The notes: a model not told the origin generated them from the sequence alone. DNA of 64,000 bases from Pseudomonas campi (GCF_013200955.2 NZ_CP053697.2:558001-622000), one strand, 5' to 3'; positions 1 through 17,455 are shown, numbered from the stretch's first letter. Numbers and translations are program-made.

Positions 1-58
1 ACGCATCGCCGATGGTAGTGTGGGGCTTCCCCATGTGAGAGTAGGTCATCGTCAAGCT
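1..58 (+). rRNA. rrf: 5S ribosomal RNA, 3' end only
   Basis: The first bases match the conserved 3' half of Pseudomonas 5S rRNA: the GATGGTAGTGTGGGG helix, the CCATGTGAGAGTAGG loop and the closing GTCAAGC strand. The 5' half lies left of the window, so an rRNA operon ends here. The exact 3' end is uncertain by a few bases. Confidence 0.9.
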
Positions 59-65
59 CCTATCC

Positions 66-103
66 CCAAACCCCCAATCCGTGCAAACGGGTTGGGGGTT
101 TGG
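66..103 (+). terminator. Intrinsic terminator of the rRNA operon
   Basis: A 15-bp stem (66-80 with 89-103, one G-T pair) encloses an 8-base loop about 8 bases after 5S. The T-tract is short and interrupted, but the position and stem strength fit the end of an rRNA operon. Confidence 0.8.
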
Positions 104-195
104 CTTTGTGCGCTAGAAAAGTTCAGGCCAGGCGTTTCTAGGCAAGGGCGAATGGCATGGCTATCATGCCTGCCTCTTTGCTAGGCGAGACTCGA

Positions 196-1161
196 ATGCA
201 GAATGTGCTGCAGCTGCTGCAAGATGGCGAATTCCATTCCGGTGAGGCCTTGGGGCGTGTACTGGGTGTGAGTCGCAGTGCGGTGTGGAAGCGTTTGCAG
301 GGCCTGGAGGATGATCTGGGGCTGCATATTTTTCGCGTGCGTGGTCGGGGTTATCGCTTGGCCTCGCCGCTGTCGCTGCTTGATCCCGCATTGATTGCCG
401 ACGCTTGCTCTGCCTGTGGCTGGACTGCAGAAGTCTTCCCCTCTATCGACTCGACCAATGCGCAGGCGTTGCGTCAGCTTGCCGCTGGAAGCCAAGCGCC
501 GCTATTGGTTCTTGCGGAGAGGCAGGAGAGTGGTCGCGGGCGACGTGGGCGTGCCTGGGTCAGTCCGTTCGGTGAGAACCTTTACTACAGCTTGGGCTTG
601 CGCATTGAGGGTGGCAGTTATTCTCTCGACGGTCTCAGTTTGACTGTGGGGGTTGCGGTGCTGCGAGCGCTGCAAGAGTCTGGTTGTGTTGGTGTGGGTT
701 TGAAATGGCCGAATGATGTCCTGGTGGCGGGGCGGAAAATTGCCGGGGTCTTATTAGAGTTGTCGGGAGACCCCGCCGGCCTCTGTCAGGTGGTAGTGGG
801 TGTCGGGGTTAATGCGAATATGTTGCCCGGTGCTTCTATTGCCATTGATCAGGCGTGGACATCCCTGCGTGAGCAGTCTGGTGTGCTGGTAGATCGTACT
901 GCTCTGGTGCTCTGTTTGAACCGTTGGTTGGCGCATTATCTGGCGCTACATGTGGCCGAGGGTTTTGCGGGTGTGCGGGCTGAGTGGGAAGTTGAGCACC
1001 TCTGGCAGGGGCGGGCGGTGACCCTCAGTGCGGGTCCTCAACAGATCGAAGGAGTGGTGCTGGGTGTGGATAAACAAGGTGCGCTACGTCTGGATGTGGC
1101 TGGCGAAGAGCGCCAGTTCAGTGGTGGCGAGCTGAGTCTGAGGTTGCGCAATGATTCTTGA
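196..1161 (+). CDS. birA: Bifunctional biotin-[acetyl-CoA-carboxylase] ligase / biotin operon repressor BirA
   Basis: BirA activates biotin with ATP and attaches it to the biotin carboxyl carrier protein. With its N-terminal winged helix it can also repress biotin synthesis genes. The 321-aa product shows a helix-turn-helix at about residues 12-36, the biotinyl-AMP loop GRGRRGR near residue 115, the KWPNDV motif of the ligase core, and a C-terminal SH3-like domain. An in-frame ATG at 157 would add 13 residues. The start at 196 was chosen because the protein then begins with [11 protein letters not shown], as in other pseudomonads. It overlaps coaX by 11 bp, so the two are probably co-transcribed and translationally coupled. 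Confidence 0.95.
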   Translation: MQNVLQLLQDGEFHSGEALGRVLGVSRSAVWKRLQGLEDDLGLHIFRVRGRGYRLASPLSLLDPALIADACSACGWTAEVFPSIDSTNAQALRQLAAGSQAPLLVLAERQESGRGRRGRAWVSPFGENLYYSLGLRIEGGSYSLDGLSLTVGVAVLRALQESGCVGVGLKWPNDVLVAGRKIAGVLLELSGDPAGLCQVVVGVGVNANMLPGASIAIDQAWTSLREQSGVLVDRTALVLCLNRWLAHYLALHVAEGFAGVRAEWEVEHLWQGRAVTLSAGPQQIEGVVLGVDKQGALRLDVAGEERQFSGGELSLRLRNDS

Positions 1162-1900
1162 GCTGGACTGCGGCAATAGCTTTATCAAGTGGCGCCTGAT
1201 TGCGGCAGAGTCGCAGCCGGCTTTGGCTGGTGGGGTGGTGGATTCTGATGAGCAGTTGCTTGCTGCGGTACGTCAGGTGAATGCTCCGAGCCCTCTGTAT
1301 TGTCGCCTGGTCAGTGTGCGCAGTGACGAAGAAACGGCTGCGCTGCGGTTTCGTCTCGAGCAGGCGTTTGCAGTCGAGGTGTGCTCGGCACAACCTGTCC
1401 GCGAGCTGGCTGGGGTGCGTAATGGCTATAGCGACTTTGCGCGCCTGGGGCTGGACCGATGGTTGGCCCTTGTCGGTGCCTATCGCCTTTCGGGGCAGGC
1501 TTGCCTTGTGCTCGATCTAGGCACGGCGGTCACCTCGGACTTTGTGGCTGCCGATGGGGAGCACCTGGGGGGGTATATTTGCCCAGGCGTGCCATTGATG
1601 CGCAATCAGCTGCGCACGCATACCCGGCGTATTCGCTATGACGATGCGGCGGCTGCGCAGGCGTTGCACAGTTTGCAGCCAGGGCGCTCCACAGCAGAGG
1701 CGGTTGAGCGCGGTTGCTCGCTGATGTTGCGTGGCTTTGTGCTGACGCAGCTGGAATTGGCGCGTGAGCGCTGGGGTGAGAGCTTTAGCGTGTTCCTTAC
1801 CGGGGGCGACGCCGCCCTGGTACGCCAGATGCTGCCCCAGGCGCGCCTGGTTTCTGATCTGGTTTTTGTTGGGTTGGCGCTGGCCTGCCCCTTGTCTTGA
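1151..1900 (+). CDS. coaX: Type III pantothenate kinase CoaX
   Basis: CoaX phosphorylates pantothenate in the first step of coenzyme A synthesis and belongs to the ASKHA fold. The 249-aa protein begins with the phosphate-binding motif [12 protein letters not shown], has the second motif [11 protein letters not shown] near residue 122, the GGYICPG segment, and LTGGDA near the C-terminus. Type III enzymes are resistant to CoA feedback, and pseudomonads use this type instead of CoaA. It starts inside the end of birA and is followed 8 bp later by a SPOR-domain gene, which suggests a three-gene operon. Confidence 0.95.
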   Translation: MILELDCGNSFIKWRLIAAESQPALAGGVVDSDEQLLAAVRQVNAPSPLYCRLVSVRSDEETAALRFRLEQAFAVEVCSAQPVRELAGVRNGYSDFARLGLDRWLALVGAYRLSGQACLVLDLGTAVTSDFVAADGEHLGGYICPGVPLMRNQLRTHTRRIRYDDAAAAQALHSLQPGRSTAEAVERGCSLMLRGFVLTQLELARERWGESFSVFLTGGDAALVRQMLPQARLVSDLVFVGLALACPLS

Positions 1901-1908
1901 GGTTCGTT

Positions 1909-2592
1909 ATGCGCTGGCTGTTTTTGCTTCTGCTGGTTCTCAACCTCTTCTATTACGTCTGGCATCAGCAGCAGGCGCCTTTGCGGGTCAAGGAAGTCGA
2001 GCCGATGTCCTTGTATCGAGGGCAGCAGCAGAATATTCGTCTGCTAAGTGAGGCGGATAAGGCGCAAGCTCGACGTGAGGTGGTGGCGCCTGAGGTGCCG
2101 GCAGGGGTGGCAGAAACCTGCCTGTTCCTGGGTAGCTTTCAGCAGGAGGCGGCGGCGCGTCAGGTTGAGCAGCGCCTGATGTCGCTGGATATCCAGGGTG
2201 ATGTGCGTGCGGTCGATGCGGCGGCTGGCCTGGATTATTGGGTGTACTTGCCTCCCCTGGCCTCGCGTCAGGCGTCCCTGCGCCAGTTAAAGGAATTGCA
2301 GGCGCGCAAGATCGACAGTTACATCATCACTCAGGGCGATCTGGCTAACGGTATTTCGCTGGGAATCTTCCCGCGTGACGACTCCGCGCAGAGTGTCATG
2401 CGCCGTTTGGCGGACGCTGGTTATGAGCCTTTGTTGCGTGAATTGCCCCGCGCCCAGCGTAGCTATTGGGTGCGGATTGCCCCGCAGAGTCGGCGTCTGG
2501 CTGACGATTTCCTGCTGCAACAATTGGCTGCTGACTTTAAAGGCCTGCAACATCAATTAATGCCGTGCGAAGACGTTGCAACCCTGCGTTAG
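1909..2592 (+). CDS. SPOR-domain inner-membrane protein
   Basis: The 227-aa product starts with a single hydrophobic segment (about residues 3-19) and a soluble, probably periplasmic, remainder. Residues about 70-140 contain a SPOR-like repeat (CLFLGSFQQEAAARQVEQRL), a fold that binds glycan strands stripped of stem peptides at division septa. A role in cell-envelope remodelling is inferred. A TTG at 1897 in the same frame would add four residues; the ATG at 1909 is preferred because it opens directly into the membrane segment. It is the third gene of the birA-coaX unit, a context also known in other pseudomonads. Confidence 0.82.
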   Translation: MRWLFLLLLVLNLFYYVWHQQQAPLRVKEVEPMSLYRGQQQNIRLLSEADKAQARREVVAPEVPAGVAETCLFLGSFQQEAAARQVEQRLMSLDIQGDVRAVDAAAGLDYWVYLPPLASRQASLRQLKELQARKIDSYIITQGDLANGISLGIFPRDDSAQSVMRRLADAGYEPLLRELPRAQRSYWVRIAPQSRRLADDFLLQQLAADFKGLQHQLMPCEDVATLR

Positions 2593-2681
2593 TTTGCATA
2601 GAATGGCGCCCGCTTCGCAGGGTGGCCCTTGCGGGGTTGCTGTCAGAAATTGCTAACCTCAAGTTTTTATTGAGAAATTGC

Positions 2682-2710
2682 TTGACAGTAGGGTGGCATG
2701 AGTTAAGAAT
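2682..2710 (+). promoter_or_regulatory. Sigma70 promoter of the tRNA-Tyr/Gly/Thr-tuf operon
   Basis: A perfect -35 box TTGACA (2682-2687) lies 17 bp before AAGAAT (2705-2710), just upstream of tRNA-Tyr. The strong -35 and close spacing fit a highly expressed stable-RNA operon. Confidence 0.75.
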
Positions 2711-2723
2711 GCCGCCTCGTTTT

Positions 2724-2810
<87 letters not shown>

Positions 2811-2832
2811 TTTCGCGTGAGTTGCAGGCTCC

Positions 2833-2906
<74 letters not shown>

Positions 2907-2932
2907 AGTTTGCTGTTTGCGCAACGTGTTTC

Positions 2933-3008
2933 GCTCTTGTAGCTCAGTTGGTAGAGCACACCCTTGGTAAGGGTGAGGTCAGCGGTTCAAATCCGCTCAA
3001 GAGCTCCA
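2933..3008 (+). tRNA. tRNA-Thr (anticodon GGT)
   Basis: A 76-nt tRNA with acceptor strands GCTCTTG and CAAGAGC, anticodon loop TTGGTAA, T-loop TTCAAAT and encoded CCA. It lies 85 bp upstream of the first tuf gene and is probably processed from the same transcript. Confidence 0.98.
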
Positions 3009-3093
3009 CTTCAACAAAGGCAGATATGCAGATATCTGCCTTTGTTTTAATGGCGGCGTGACTCGCTCAATTCATTGGTGGGAGACAGTCAAA

Positions 3094-4287
3094 ATGGCAA
3101 AAGAAAAGTTCGAACGTAACAAGCCGCACGTCAACGTAGGCACCATCGGTCACGTTGACCACGGTAAGACCACTTTGACTGCTGCTCTGACCCGCGTTTG
3201 CTCCGAGGTATTCGGTTCGGCTCGCGTTGACTTCGACAAGATCGACAGCGCCCCGGAAGAAAAAGCTCGCGGTATCACCATCAACACCGCTCACGTTGAG
3301 TACGACTCGGCTGTTCGCCACTACGCGCACGTTGACTGCCCGGGCCACGCCGACTACGTAAAAAACATGATCACCGGTGCTGCCCAGATGGACGGCGCGA
3401 TCCTGGTTTGCTCCGCTGCTGACGGCCCGATGCCGCAGACCCGCGAGCACATCCTGCTGTCCCGTCAGGTAGGTGTTCCGTACATCGTGGTCTTCCTGAA
3501 CAAGGCTGACATGGTTGACGACGCCGAGCTGCTGGAACTGGTTGAGATGGAAGTTCGTGACCTGCTGTCGACCTACGACTTCCCGGGCGACGACACTCCG
3601 ATCATCATCGGTTCTGCTCTGATGGCTCTGAACGGCCAAGATGACAACGAAATGGGCACCAGCGCTGTTAAGAAGCTGGTTGAAACTCTGGACAGCTACA
3701 TCCCAGAGCCGGTTCGTGCTATCGACAAGCCGTTCCTGATGCCGATCGAAGACGTATTCTCGATCTCCGGCCGCGGTACTGTAGTTACCGGTCGTGTAGA
3801 GCGCGGTATCGTCAAGATTCAGGAAGAAATCGAAATCGTTGGTCTGCGTGACACTACCAAGACCACCTGCACCGGCGTTGAAATGTTCCGCAAGCTGCTC
3901 GACGAAGGTCGTGCTGGCGAGAACTGCGGCGTCCTGCTGCGCGGCACCAAGCGTGACGACGTAGAGCGTGGTCAGGTTCTGGCCAAGCCGGGCACCATCA
4001 AGCCGCACACCAAGTTCGAAGCTGAAGTGTACGTGCTGTCCAAAGAAGAAGGCGGTCGTCACACTCCGTTCTTCAAGGGCTACCGTCCGCAGTTCTACTT
4101 CCGTACCACTGACGTAACCGGTTCGTGCGAGCTGCCGGAAGGCGTTGAGATGGTAATGCCGGGCGACAACGTGAAAATGGTTGTCACCCTGATCAAGCCG
4201 ATCGCCATGGAAGATGGTCTGCGTTTCGCGATTCGCGAAGGCGGCCGTACCGTCGGTGCTGGCGTGGTTGCCAAGATCGTCGAGTAA
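3094..4287 (+). CDS. tufA: Elongation factor Tu, first copy
   Basis: EF-Tu delivers aminoacyl-tRNA to the ribosomal A site as a GTP complex. The 397-aa protein has the P-loop GHVDHGKTT (near residue 19), the switch II motif DCPGHADY and the guanine-specificity motif NKAD, followed by two beta-barrel domains. The ATG at 3094 follows the Shine-Dalgarno GGTGGGAG. An in-frame upstream start at 3058 would add a non-conserved extension and was rejected. The encoded protein is identical by eye to the copy at 19592, and most synonymous differences are near the 5' end. It lies behind three tRNA genes, as in many gammaproteobacteria. Confidence 0.98.
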   Translation: MAKEKFERNKPHVNVGTIGHVDHGKTTLTAALTRVCSEVFGSARVDFDKIDSAPEEKARGITINTAHVEYDSAVRHYAHVDCPGHADYVKNMITGAAQMDGAILVCSAADGPMPQTREHILLSRQVGVPYIVVFLNKADMVDDAELLELVEMEVRDLLSTYDFPGDDTPIIIGSALMALNGQDDNEMGTSAVKKLVETLDSYIPEPVRAIDKPFLMPIEDVFSISGRGTVVTGRVERGIVKIQEEIEIVGLRDTTKTTCTGVEMFRKLLDEGRAGENCGVLLRGTKRDDVERGQVLAKPGTIKPHTKFEAEVYVLSKEEGGRHTPFFKGYRPQFYFRTTDVTGSCELPEGVEMVMPGDNVKMVVTLIKPIAMEDGLRFAIREGGRTVGAGVVAKIVE

Positions 4288-4291
4288 TCGG

Positions 4292-4320
4292 TTGATCTAG
4301 CTCTGTCAGGCCGGCATAAT
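4292..4320 (+). promoter_or_regulatory. Probable promoter of tRNA-Trp-secE-nusG, inside a terminator
   Basis: TTGATC (4292-4297) and CATAAT (4315-4320) are separated by 17 bp. The -10 falls in the loop of the terminator that ends tufA, so the same DNA stops one transcript and could start the next. Transcription would begin just before tRNA-Trp. Confidence 0.6.
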
Positions 4321-4340
4321 GGTCGGCCTGACTTCGTTTT
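4305..4340 (+). terminator. Intrinsic terminator after the first tuf gene
   Basis: A perfect 9-bp stem GTCAGGCCG / CGGCCTGAC (4305-4313 with 4324-4332) has a 10-base loop and is followed by TTCGTTTT, directly abutting tRNA-Trp. Confidence 0.85.
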
Positions 4341-4416
4341 AGGCCAGTAGCTCAATTGGCAGAGCGGCGGTCTCCAAAACCGCAGGTTGGGGGTTCGATT
4401 CCCTCCTGGCCTGCCA
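4341..4416 (+). tRNA. tRNA-Trp (anticodon CCA)
   Basis: A 76-nt tRNA with acceptor strands AGGCCAG and CTGGCCT, anticodon loop CTCCAAA, T-loop TTCGATT and encoded CCA. Its place between tuf and secE is the usual one in gammaproteobacteria. Confidence 0.98.
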
Positions 4417-4463
4417 GATTCCTGAATAAGTGGATCTGGCATTTCTTCTACAGGGTTGTTCTC

Positions 4464-4832
4464 ATGAATGCCAAAGCTGAAGCTAAAGACTCGCGCTTTG
4501 ACTCGCTGAAGTGGCTGGTTGTTGTCGCTCTCGTGGTCGCTGGCGTGGTCGGCAATCAGTACTTCTCGGCTGAGCCGCTCCTGTATCGTGTGCTGGTTCT
4601 CTTGGTTCTTGCTGTTGTGGCTGGTTTTGCCGCACTGCAAACCGCCAAGGGTCAGGCTTTCTTTGCTCTGGCGAAGGAAGCGCGCACGGAGATCCGTAAG
4701 GTTGTATGGCCAAGTCGTCAGGAAACTACTCAGACCACGTTGATCGTGGTGGCTGTGGTCCTGGTCATGGCGCTGGTTCTGTGGGGTCTTGATTCCCTCT
4801 TGGGCTGGCTTGTTTCGATGATTGTCGGTTAA
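4464..4832 (+). CDS. secE: Preprotein translocase subunit SecE
   Basis: SecE clamps SecY in the inner-membrane SecYEG channel. The 122-aa product has three predicted membrane segments (about residues 19-36, 43-61 and 92-115). The conserved amphipathic stretch EARTEIRKVVWPSRQET precedes the last one, which is the essential part of the family. The start at 4464 (MNAKAEAKD) was chosen over an in-frame start at 4356, which lies inside tRNA-Trp. nusG follows after 9 bp, giving the classical secE-nusG pair. Confidence 0.96.
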   Translation: MNAKAEAKDSRFDSLKWLVVVALVVAGVVGNQYFSAEPLLYRVLVLLVLAVVAGFAALQTAKGQAFFALAKEARTEIRKVVWPSRQETTQTTLIVVAVVLVMALVLWGLDSLLGWLVSMIVG

Positions 4833-4841
4833 GGGTGTCCC

Positions 4842-5375
4842 GTGGCTAAGCGTTGGTACGTTGTGCATGCTTACTCGGGTTACGAGAAGCATGTCATGCG
4901 CTCACTGGTTGAGCGTGTCAAGCTGGCTGGCATGGAAGATGTCTTCGGCGAAATTCTGGTCCCCACCGAAGAAGTGGTGGAAATGCGTAACGGCCAGAAG
5001 CGCAAGAGTGAGCGCAAGTTCTTCCCCGGCTATGTGCTGGTGCAGATGGAGATGAGCGAGGCGACTTGGCACCTGATCAAGAATACGCCGCGCGTCATGG
5101 GCTTCATCGGTGGTACTGCTGATAAGCCGGCACCGATTACCGAAAAAGAAGCCGATGCTATTCTGCGTCGCGTTGCCGATAGCGGTGACAAGCCGAAGCC
5201 GAAAACACTGTTCGAGCCGGGCGAGACTGTTCGCGTTGTCGATGGTCCGTTTGCCGACTTCAACGGTGTTGTCGAAGAAGTTAACTACGAAAAGAGCCGG
5301 ATCCACGTGGCCGTGCTTATTTTCGGTCGTTCCACTCCGGTGGAGCTGGAGTTCAGTCAGGTCGAGAAGGCATAA
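4842..5375 (+). CDS. nusG: Transcription elongation/termination factor NusG
   Basis: NusG binds RNA polymerase, suppresses pausing, and links it to Rho or to ribosomal S10. The 177-aa protein has an N-terminal NGN domain ([16 protein letters not shown]) and a C-terminal KOW domain around [18 protein letters not shown]. It starts with GTG at 4842 after the ribosome site AAGGGTG. An intrinsic terminator follows 19 bp after the stop, separating it from rplK. Confidence 0.97.
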   Translation: MAKRWYVVHAYSGYEKHVMRSLVERVKLAGMEDVFGEILVPTEEVVEMRNGQKRKSERKFFPGYVLVQMEMSEATWHLIKNTPRVMGFIGGTADKPAPITEKEADAILRRVADSGDKPKPKTLFEPGETVRVVDGPFADFNGVVEEVNYEKSRIHVAVLIFGRSTPVELEFSQVEKA

Positions 5376-5394
5376 CTGGACAAATCATCCCGTA

Positions 5395-5421
5395 CCCCGC
5401 AGCTATTGGCTGCGGGGTTTT
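5395..5421 (+). terminator. Intrinsic terminator after nusG
   Basis: A perfect 9-bp stem CCCCGCAGC / GCTGCGGGG (5395-5403 with 5409-5417) has a 5-base loop and is followed by TTTTG. Confidence 0.88.
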
Positions 5422-5494
5422 GTCGTCACTGGGATAAAGGCGTTATCAACCGGGGAGCCTCTTTAGGCGCTTGAACCCGTATTTGGAGTAGCTC

Positions 5495-5926
5495 ATGGCT
5501 AAGAAGATTACCGCTTATATCAAGCTGCAAGTGAAGGCCGCTCAGGCCAACCCGTCGCCGCCCGTTGGTCCGGCTCTGGGTCAGCACGGCGTGAATATCA
5601 TGGAATTCTGCAAGGCGTTCAACGCCCGTACCCAGGGCATGGAACCTGGCCTGCCGACTCCTGTGATCATCACCGTTTACAGCGACCGCAGCTTCACCTT
5701 TGAAACCAAAAGCACCCCGGCTTCGGTTCTGCTGAAAAAGGCCGCCGGCCTGACCAGCGGTTCTGCTCGTCCGAACACCGTCAAAGTTGGCACCGTTACC
5801 CGTGCTCAGCTGGAAGAGATCGCTAAAGCCAAGTCGGCTGATCTGACTGCCGCTGATCTGGATGCGGCCGTGCGTACCATCGCCGGCTCCGCGCGTAGCA
5901 TGGGCCTCAACGTGGAGGGTGTGTAA
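5495..5926 (+). CDS. rplK: 50S ribosomal protein L11
   Basis: L11 builds the GTPase-associated centre of the 50S subunit with 23S rRNA and is needed for RelA activation. The 143-aa length is typical. It begins [20 protein letters not shown], with the proline-rich [13 protein letters not shown] segment near residue 21 and the RNA-binding C-terminal domain ending MGLNVEGV. The start follows GGAG at 5485. Its TAA overlaps the rplA start by one base. Confidence 0.98.
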   Translation: MAKKITAYIKLQVKAAQANPSPPVGPALGQHGVNIMEFCKAFNARTQGMEPGLPTPVIITVYSDRSFTFETKSTPASVLLKKAAGLTSGSARPNTVKVGTVTRAQLEEIAKAKSADLTAADLDAAVRTIAGSARSMGLNVEGV

Positions 5927-6621
5927 TGGCTAAGCTGACCAAGCGCCAGAAGGCTATCGCTGAAAAAATCGAAGCCGGCAAGCAATACGGCTTCGAAGAC
6001 GCCGCCAAGCTGTTGGCTGAGCTGTCTGCTGTCAAGTTCACCGAGTCGTTCGATATCGCCATCAACCTCGGCGTTGATCCGCGTAAATCCGACCAGGTCG
6101 TACGTGGCGCTACCGTACTGCCGAATGGCACCGGTAAGACTGTTCGCGTTGCCGTGTTCACCCAGGGCCCGGGCGCTGAAGCTGCTCTGGCTGCCGGCGC
6201 TGATCGCGTAGGCATGGACGAACTGGCTGCCGAGATGAAAGCCGGCGACCTGAACTACGACGTGGTCATCGCTTCCCCGGATGCCATGCGCGTTGTCGGT
6301 CAACTGGGCCAGATCCTCGGTCCGCGCGGTCTGATGCCGAACCCGAAGGTCGGTACCGTGACTCCGGACGTGGCCACTGCCGTTAAGAACGCCAAGGCTG
6401 GTCAAGTGCGTTTCCGTACCGACAAGAACGGCATCATCCACACCTCTGTTGGCAAGATCGGCTTCGAAGCCGCTCACCTGAAGCAGAACGTGGAAGCCCT
6501 GCTGTCGGACCTCAAGCGTCTGAAGCCGTCCACCTCGAAAGGCATCTACGTCAAGCGCGTGACCCTGAGCACCACCATGGGTCCGGGTCTGGTCATCGAC
6601 CAGGCATCGCTCGACGCGTAA
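5926..6621 (+). CDS. rplA: 50S ribosomal protein L1
   Basis: L1 forms the mobile stalk that guides deacylated tRNA out of the E site. In E. coli it also represses translation of the L11 operon. The 231-aa protein has the [14 protein letters not shown] segment near residue 45 and the conserved [15 protein letters not shown] motif near residue 128. It starts in a TAATG overlap with rplK, behind GGAGGGTG, a form that favours translational coupling. The L10 leader follows. Confidence 0.98.
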   Translation: MAKLTKRQKAIAEKIEAGKQYGFEDAAKLLAELSAVKFTESFDIAINLGVDPRKSDQVVRGATVLPNGTGKTVRVAVFTQGPGAEAALAAGADRVGMDELAAEMKAGDLNYDVVIASPDAMRVVGQLGQILGPRGLMPNPKVGTVTPDVATAVKNAKAGQVRFRTDKNGIIHTSVGKIGFEAAHLKQNVEALLSDLKRLKPSTSKGIYVKRVTLSTTMGPGLVIDQASLDA

Positions 6622-6628
6622 GTGATTT

Positions 6629-6652
6629 GGCCGGCGGAGCAATTCGTCGGCC
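6629..6652 (+). terminator. Weak hairpin after rplA, possible attenuator
   Basis: An 8-bp stem (6629-6636 with 6645-6652, one G-T pair) follows the rplA stop by 7 bases. The downstream tract is A-rich rather than T-rich, so it may protect an mRNA end or be part of the leader rather than terminate. Confidence 0.35.
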
Positions 6653-6654
6653 TG

Positions 6655-6750
6655 GAAAAATTGGGGTCCCTGCCTGGCGGGGGCTATCCAAGACCGTAGG
6701 CGGCGCAAGCCTTAAACCTCAAGCCTACGCAGATGGTGCTCCCGGTTCCT
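6655..6750 (+). ncRNA. L10 leader (autoregulatory mRNA element)
   Basis: Upstream of rplJ there is a structured 5' leader matching the ribosomal L10 leader. It includes the stem GTAGGC (6696-6701) with GCCTAC (6723-6728) and the conserved flank GCAGATGGTGCTCCCGG. In the known family the L10-L7/L12 complex binds this RNA and represses rplJL translation. The outer boundaries are approximate. Confidence 0.8.
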
Positions 6751-6820
6751 TACCGAATCAGACACCAAAACGACATCCGGCCTCGGCCAGATGAAACGGT
6801 AACAAGCAGGAGTTTTACCC

Positions 6821-7321
6821 GTGGCAATTAAACTCGAAGACAAGAAGGCCATCGTCGCTGAAGTCAACGAGGCTGCCAAAGTCGCCCTGTCTGCTGTTGT
6901 GGCTGATGCCCGCGGTGTGACGGTAGGCGCTATGACCGGACTCCGTAAAGAGGCTCGTGAAGCAGGCGTATACGTGCGTGTCGTACGTAACACCCTGCTC
7001 CGTCGTGCCGTTGCTGACACTGAATACAGTGTCCTCAACGACGCCTTCACCGGCCCGACCTTGATTGCTTTCTCCAACGAACACCCGGGCGCTGCTGCTC
7101 GTCTGTTCAAAGAGTTCGCTAAAGGTAACGACAAGTTCGAGATCAAGGCAGCTGCGTTCGAGGGCAAGTTCCTCGCAGCAACCCAGATCGACGTGTTGGC
7201 TTCGCTGCCAACTCGCGACGAAGCTATTGCACGACTGATGAGCGTGATCCAAGGCGCTACCAGCAAGCTGGCTCGTACTCTGGCGGCCGTTCGCGACCAG
7301 AAAGAAGCTGCCGCTGCCTAA
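6821..7321 (+). CDS. rplJ: 50S ribosomal protein L10
   Basis: L10 anchors the L7/L12 dimers to the 50S stalk base. The 166-aa protein opens [15 protein letters not shown] and has the rRNA-binding N-terminal domain with [11 protein letters not shown] near residue 47. Its C-terminal helix (about 135-166) binds L12. The GTG start at 6821 follows AGGAG. It lies behind the L10 leader, so its expression is probably feedback-controlled. rplL follows after 80 bp. Confidence 0.98.
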   Translation: MAIKLEDKKAIVAEVNEAAKVALSAVVADARGVTVGAMTGLRKEAREAGVYVRVVRNTLLRRAVADTEYSVLNDAFTGPTLIAFSNEHPGAAARLFKEFAKGNDKFEIKAAAFEGKFLAATQIDVLASLPTRDEAIARLMSVIQGATSKLARTLAAVRDQKEAAAA

Positions 7322-7401
7322 GGCATCGAAAGTACTTTCAAAATCATATGTTTAATTTGATGGCTGCGTAGGCTGTCACCCCAATACAGGAATTTATAGT
7401 C

Positions 7402-7767
7402 ATGTCTCTGACTAACGAACAAATCATCGAAGCCATCGGCCAGAAAACCGTTCTGGAAGTTGTTGAACTGATCAAAGCCATGGAAGAAACCTTCGGCGTT
7501 ACCGCTGCTGTTGCCGCTGCTGGCCCGGCTGCTGCTGCCGCTGTTGTTGAAGAGCAAACCGAGTTCAACGTTGTTCTGCTCGAAGCTGGCGAGAAGAAAG
7601 TCAACGTGATCAAGGCTGTTCGCGAACTGACCGGTCTGGGTCTGAAAGAAGCCAAAGAGAAAGTCGACACCGCTCCTCAGATCATCTCCGAAGGCCTGTC
7701 CAAGGACGCCGCCGAAGATGCCAAGAAGAAGCTGGAAGAAGCTGGCGCCAAAGTCGAGCTCAAGTAA
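7402..7767 (+). CDS. rplL: 50S ribosomal protein L7/L12
   Basis: L7/L12 is the multicopy stalk protein that recruits and stimulates translational GTPases. The 121-aa product has the N-terminal dimerisation domain ([14 protein letters not shown]), an alanine-rich hinge at about 33-50, and the C-terminal factor-binding domain with [20 protein letters not shown]. An attenuator-like hairpin separates it from rpoB, consistent with ribosomal proteins being made in excess over polymerase. Confidence 0.98.
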   Translation: MSLTNEQIIEAIGQKTVLEVVELIKAMEETFGVTAAVAAAGPAAAAAVVEEQTEFNVVLLEAGEKKVNVIKAVRELTGLGLKEAKEKVDTAPQIISEGLSKDAAEDAKKKLEEAGAKVELK

Positions 7768-7813
7768 GCGACGACCTTGCGTCAACAGCCCAAGCATTGC
7801 GCTTAAGGCTGGC

Positions 7814-7842
7814 GGCTGGTGGCTTTTGCCACCGGCCTTTTT
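7814..7842 (+). terminator. rplL-rpoB attenuator
   Basis: A 10-bp stem (7814-7823 with 7828-7837, one G-T pair) with a TTTT loop is followed by TTTTT. It lies between rplL and rpoB, where E. coli has a partial terminator that lowers rpoBC expression. Partial read-through is expected because no clear promoter precedes rpoB. Confidence 0.82.
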
Positions 7843-7983
7843 CCGTTATGGGCGCTGTGCGCAGGCCTTCGCCCTAACGTGAAAACCCGCTCGAGGGCGG
7901 TGCAAACCTAGGGTTTGCAAGATTTTCTGGCTGTTGCCGTCGGGAGCAGCCAAACAAGCAGGTGACCAAGCTGGGGAACGCTG

Positions 7984-12057
<4,074 letters not shown>

Positions 12058-12122
12058 CACGCACCGCCTATGCGGCGCCCGGCCAAGGCCGGGTTGCCGC
12101 TGGTCCGTGAGGAGGAAAGGCC

Positions 12123-16319
<4,197 letters not shown>

Positions 16320-16326
16320 GTGTGAT

Positions 16327-16356
16327 GCCCCGGGCGAGCAATCGTCCGGGGCGTTT
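16327..16356 (+). terminator. Terminator of the rpoBC operon
   Basis: GCCCCGG (16327-16333) pairs with CCGGGGC (16346-16352), the stem extends inward by about three pairs, and GTTTCC follows. The rpsL -35 box begins three bases later. Confidence 0.8.
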
Positions 16357-16358
16357 CC

Positions 16359-16387
16359 TTGACTGGGGGCGTCAGTCTCTTTAGACT
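16359..16387 (+). promoter_or_regulatory. Sigma70 promoter of the str operon (rpsL-rpsG-fusA-tuf)
   Basis: TTGACT (16359-16364), a 17-bp spacer and TAGACT (16382-16387) precede rpsL. The transcript would carry a leader of about 85 bases. Confidence 0.78.
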
Positions 16388-16404
16388 CATGCACCCCTAA
16401 ATTT

Positions 16405-16436
16405 GGCAGGGCGCTGTGCTCTGCCATTTTGCTTTT
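16405..16436 (+). promoter_or_regulatory. Leader hairpin upstream of rpsL, possible attenuator
   Basis: GGCAG (16405-16409) pairs with CTGCC (16421-16425), with further inner pairs, and ATTTTGCTTTT follows. It lies inside the predicted rpsL leader and has terminator form, so conditional termination is possible. Confidence 0.45.
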
Positions 16437-16478
16437 GTTGTAATAAATAGCGTCGAAAGACAACAGTGGAGCTAGTAG

Positions 16479-16850
16479 ATGGCAACTATCAACCAGCTGG
16501 TACGTCAGCCGCGCAAGCGTATCGTCGAGAAATCCGACGTTCCTGCGCTGCAGAACTGCCCGCAGCGTCGTGGCGTGTGCACCCGCGTGTACACCACCAC
16601 GCCGAAGAAACCGAACTCCGCACTGCGTAAAGTGTGCCGTGTTCGTCTGACCAACGGTTTTGAAGTCACCTCCTACATCGGTGGTGAAGGTCACAACCTG
16701 CAAGAGCACAGCGTCGTGCTGATCCGTGGCGGTCGTGTAAAAGACCTTCCGGGTGTGCGCTACCACACTGTTCGCGGTTCGCTGGATACCACCGGCGTTA
16801 AAGACCGTAAGCAGGGTCGCTCGAAGTACGGTACCAAGCGTCCGAAGTAA
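16479..16850 (+). CDS. rpsL: 30S ribosomal protein S12
   Basis: S12 lies at the decoding centre and controls accuracy; changes in it give streptomycin resistance. The 123-aa protein has the [15 protein letters not shown] loop with the lysine equivalent to K43 and [14 protein letters not shown] with the lysine equivalent to K88. Both are wild type, predicting streptomycin sensitivity at this locus. The start follows GGAG. It is the first gene of the str operon and is followed by a 104-bp gap before rpsG. Confidence 0.98.
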   Translation: MATINQLVRQPRKRIVEKSDVPALQNCPQRRGVCTRVYTTTPKKPNSALRKVCRVRLTNGFEVTSYIGGEGHNLQEHSVVLIRGGRVKDLPGVRYHTVRGSLDTTGVKDRKQGRSKYGTKRPK

Positions 16851-16954
16851 TTCGGTTCGCCATTTTTCTTTTTATTGAGTCGATAAGAGTAAGGTCGGGC
16901 GTAACCGAATGGTTATGGTCCCGGGCTAACCTGAAGACCGTTTGAGGGCTTATC

Positions 16955-17425
16955 ATGCCAAGACGTCGTGTAGCAGCTAAGCGTGAGATTCTGGACGATC
17001 CGAAATACGGAAGCCTGATTCTCGCCAAATTCATGAACCACGTGATGGAAAGCGGCAAAAAAGCAGTCGCCGAGCGCATCGTTTACGGTGCCCTGGAAAC
17101 TGTTAAAGCGCGCAAGAACAGCGATCCCCTGGAGATCTTCGAGAAAGCTCTCGACGCCATCGCTCCGCTGGTCGAAGTGAAGTCCCGCCGTGTTGGCGGT
17201 GCGACTTACCAGGTTCCGGTCGAAGTTCGTCCGTCCCGTCGTAATGCCCTGGCCATGCGTTGGCTGGTGGATTACGCCCGCAAGCGTGGCGAGAAGTCCA
17301 TGGCTCTGCGCCTTGCTGGCGAGCTGCTGGATGCTGCGGAAGGCAAAGGCGCTGCAGTGAAGAAGCGTGAAGACGTGCACCGTATGGCTGAAGCCAACAA
17401 GGCCTTCTCGCACTACCGCTTCTAA
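16955..17425 (+). CDS. rpsG: 30S ribosomal protein S7
   Basis: S7 nucleates assembly of the 30S head and contacts E-site tRNA. The 156-aa product begins [20 protein letters not shown] and contains [18 protein letters not shown] near residue 75. The gap before it holds short inverted elements that could fold, and in E. coli S7 represses its own operon at this gap, so similar control is possible. fusA follows after 30 bp. Confidence 0.98.
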   Translation: MPRRRVAAKREILDDPKYGSLILAKFMNHVMESGKKAVAERIVYGALETVKARKNSDPLEIFEKALDAIAPLVEVKSRRVGGATYQVPVEVRPSRRNALAMRWLVDYARKRGEKSMALRLAGELLDAAEGKGAAVKKREDVHRMAEANKAFSHYRF

Positions 17426-17455
17426 TTTTCGCGCTTCTAAATTTGCGAGGGCTTT

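Noticed and set aside
5422..5494. Promoter directly upstream of rplK
   Set aside because: No -35/-10 pair with acceptable boxes and spacing could be found, although the preceding terminator suggests one should exist.
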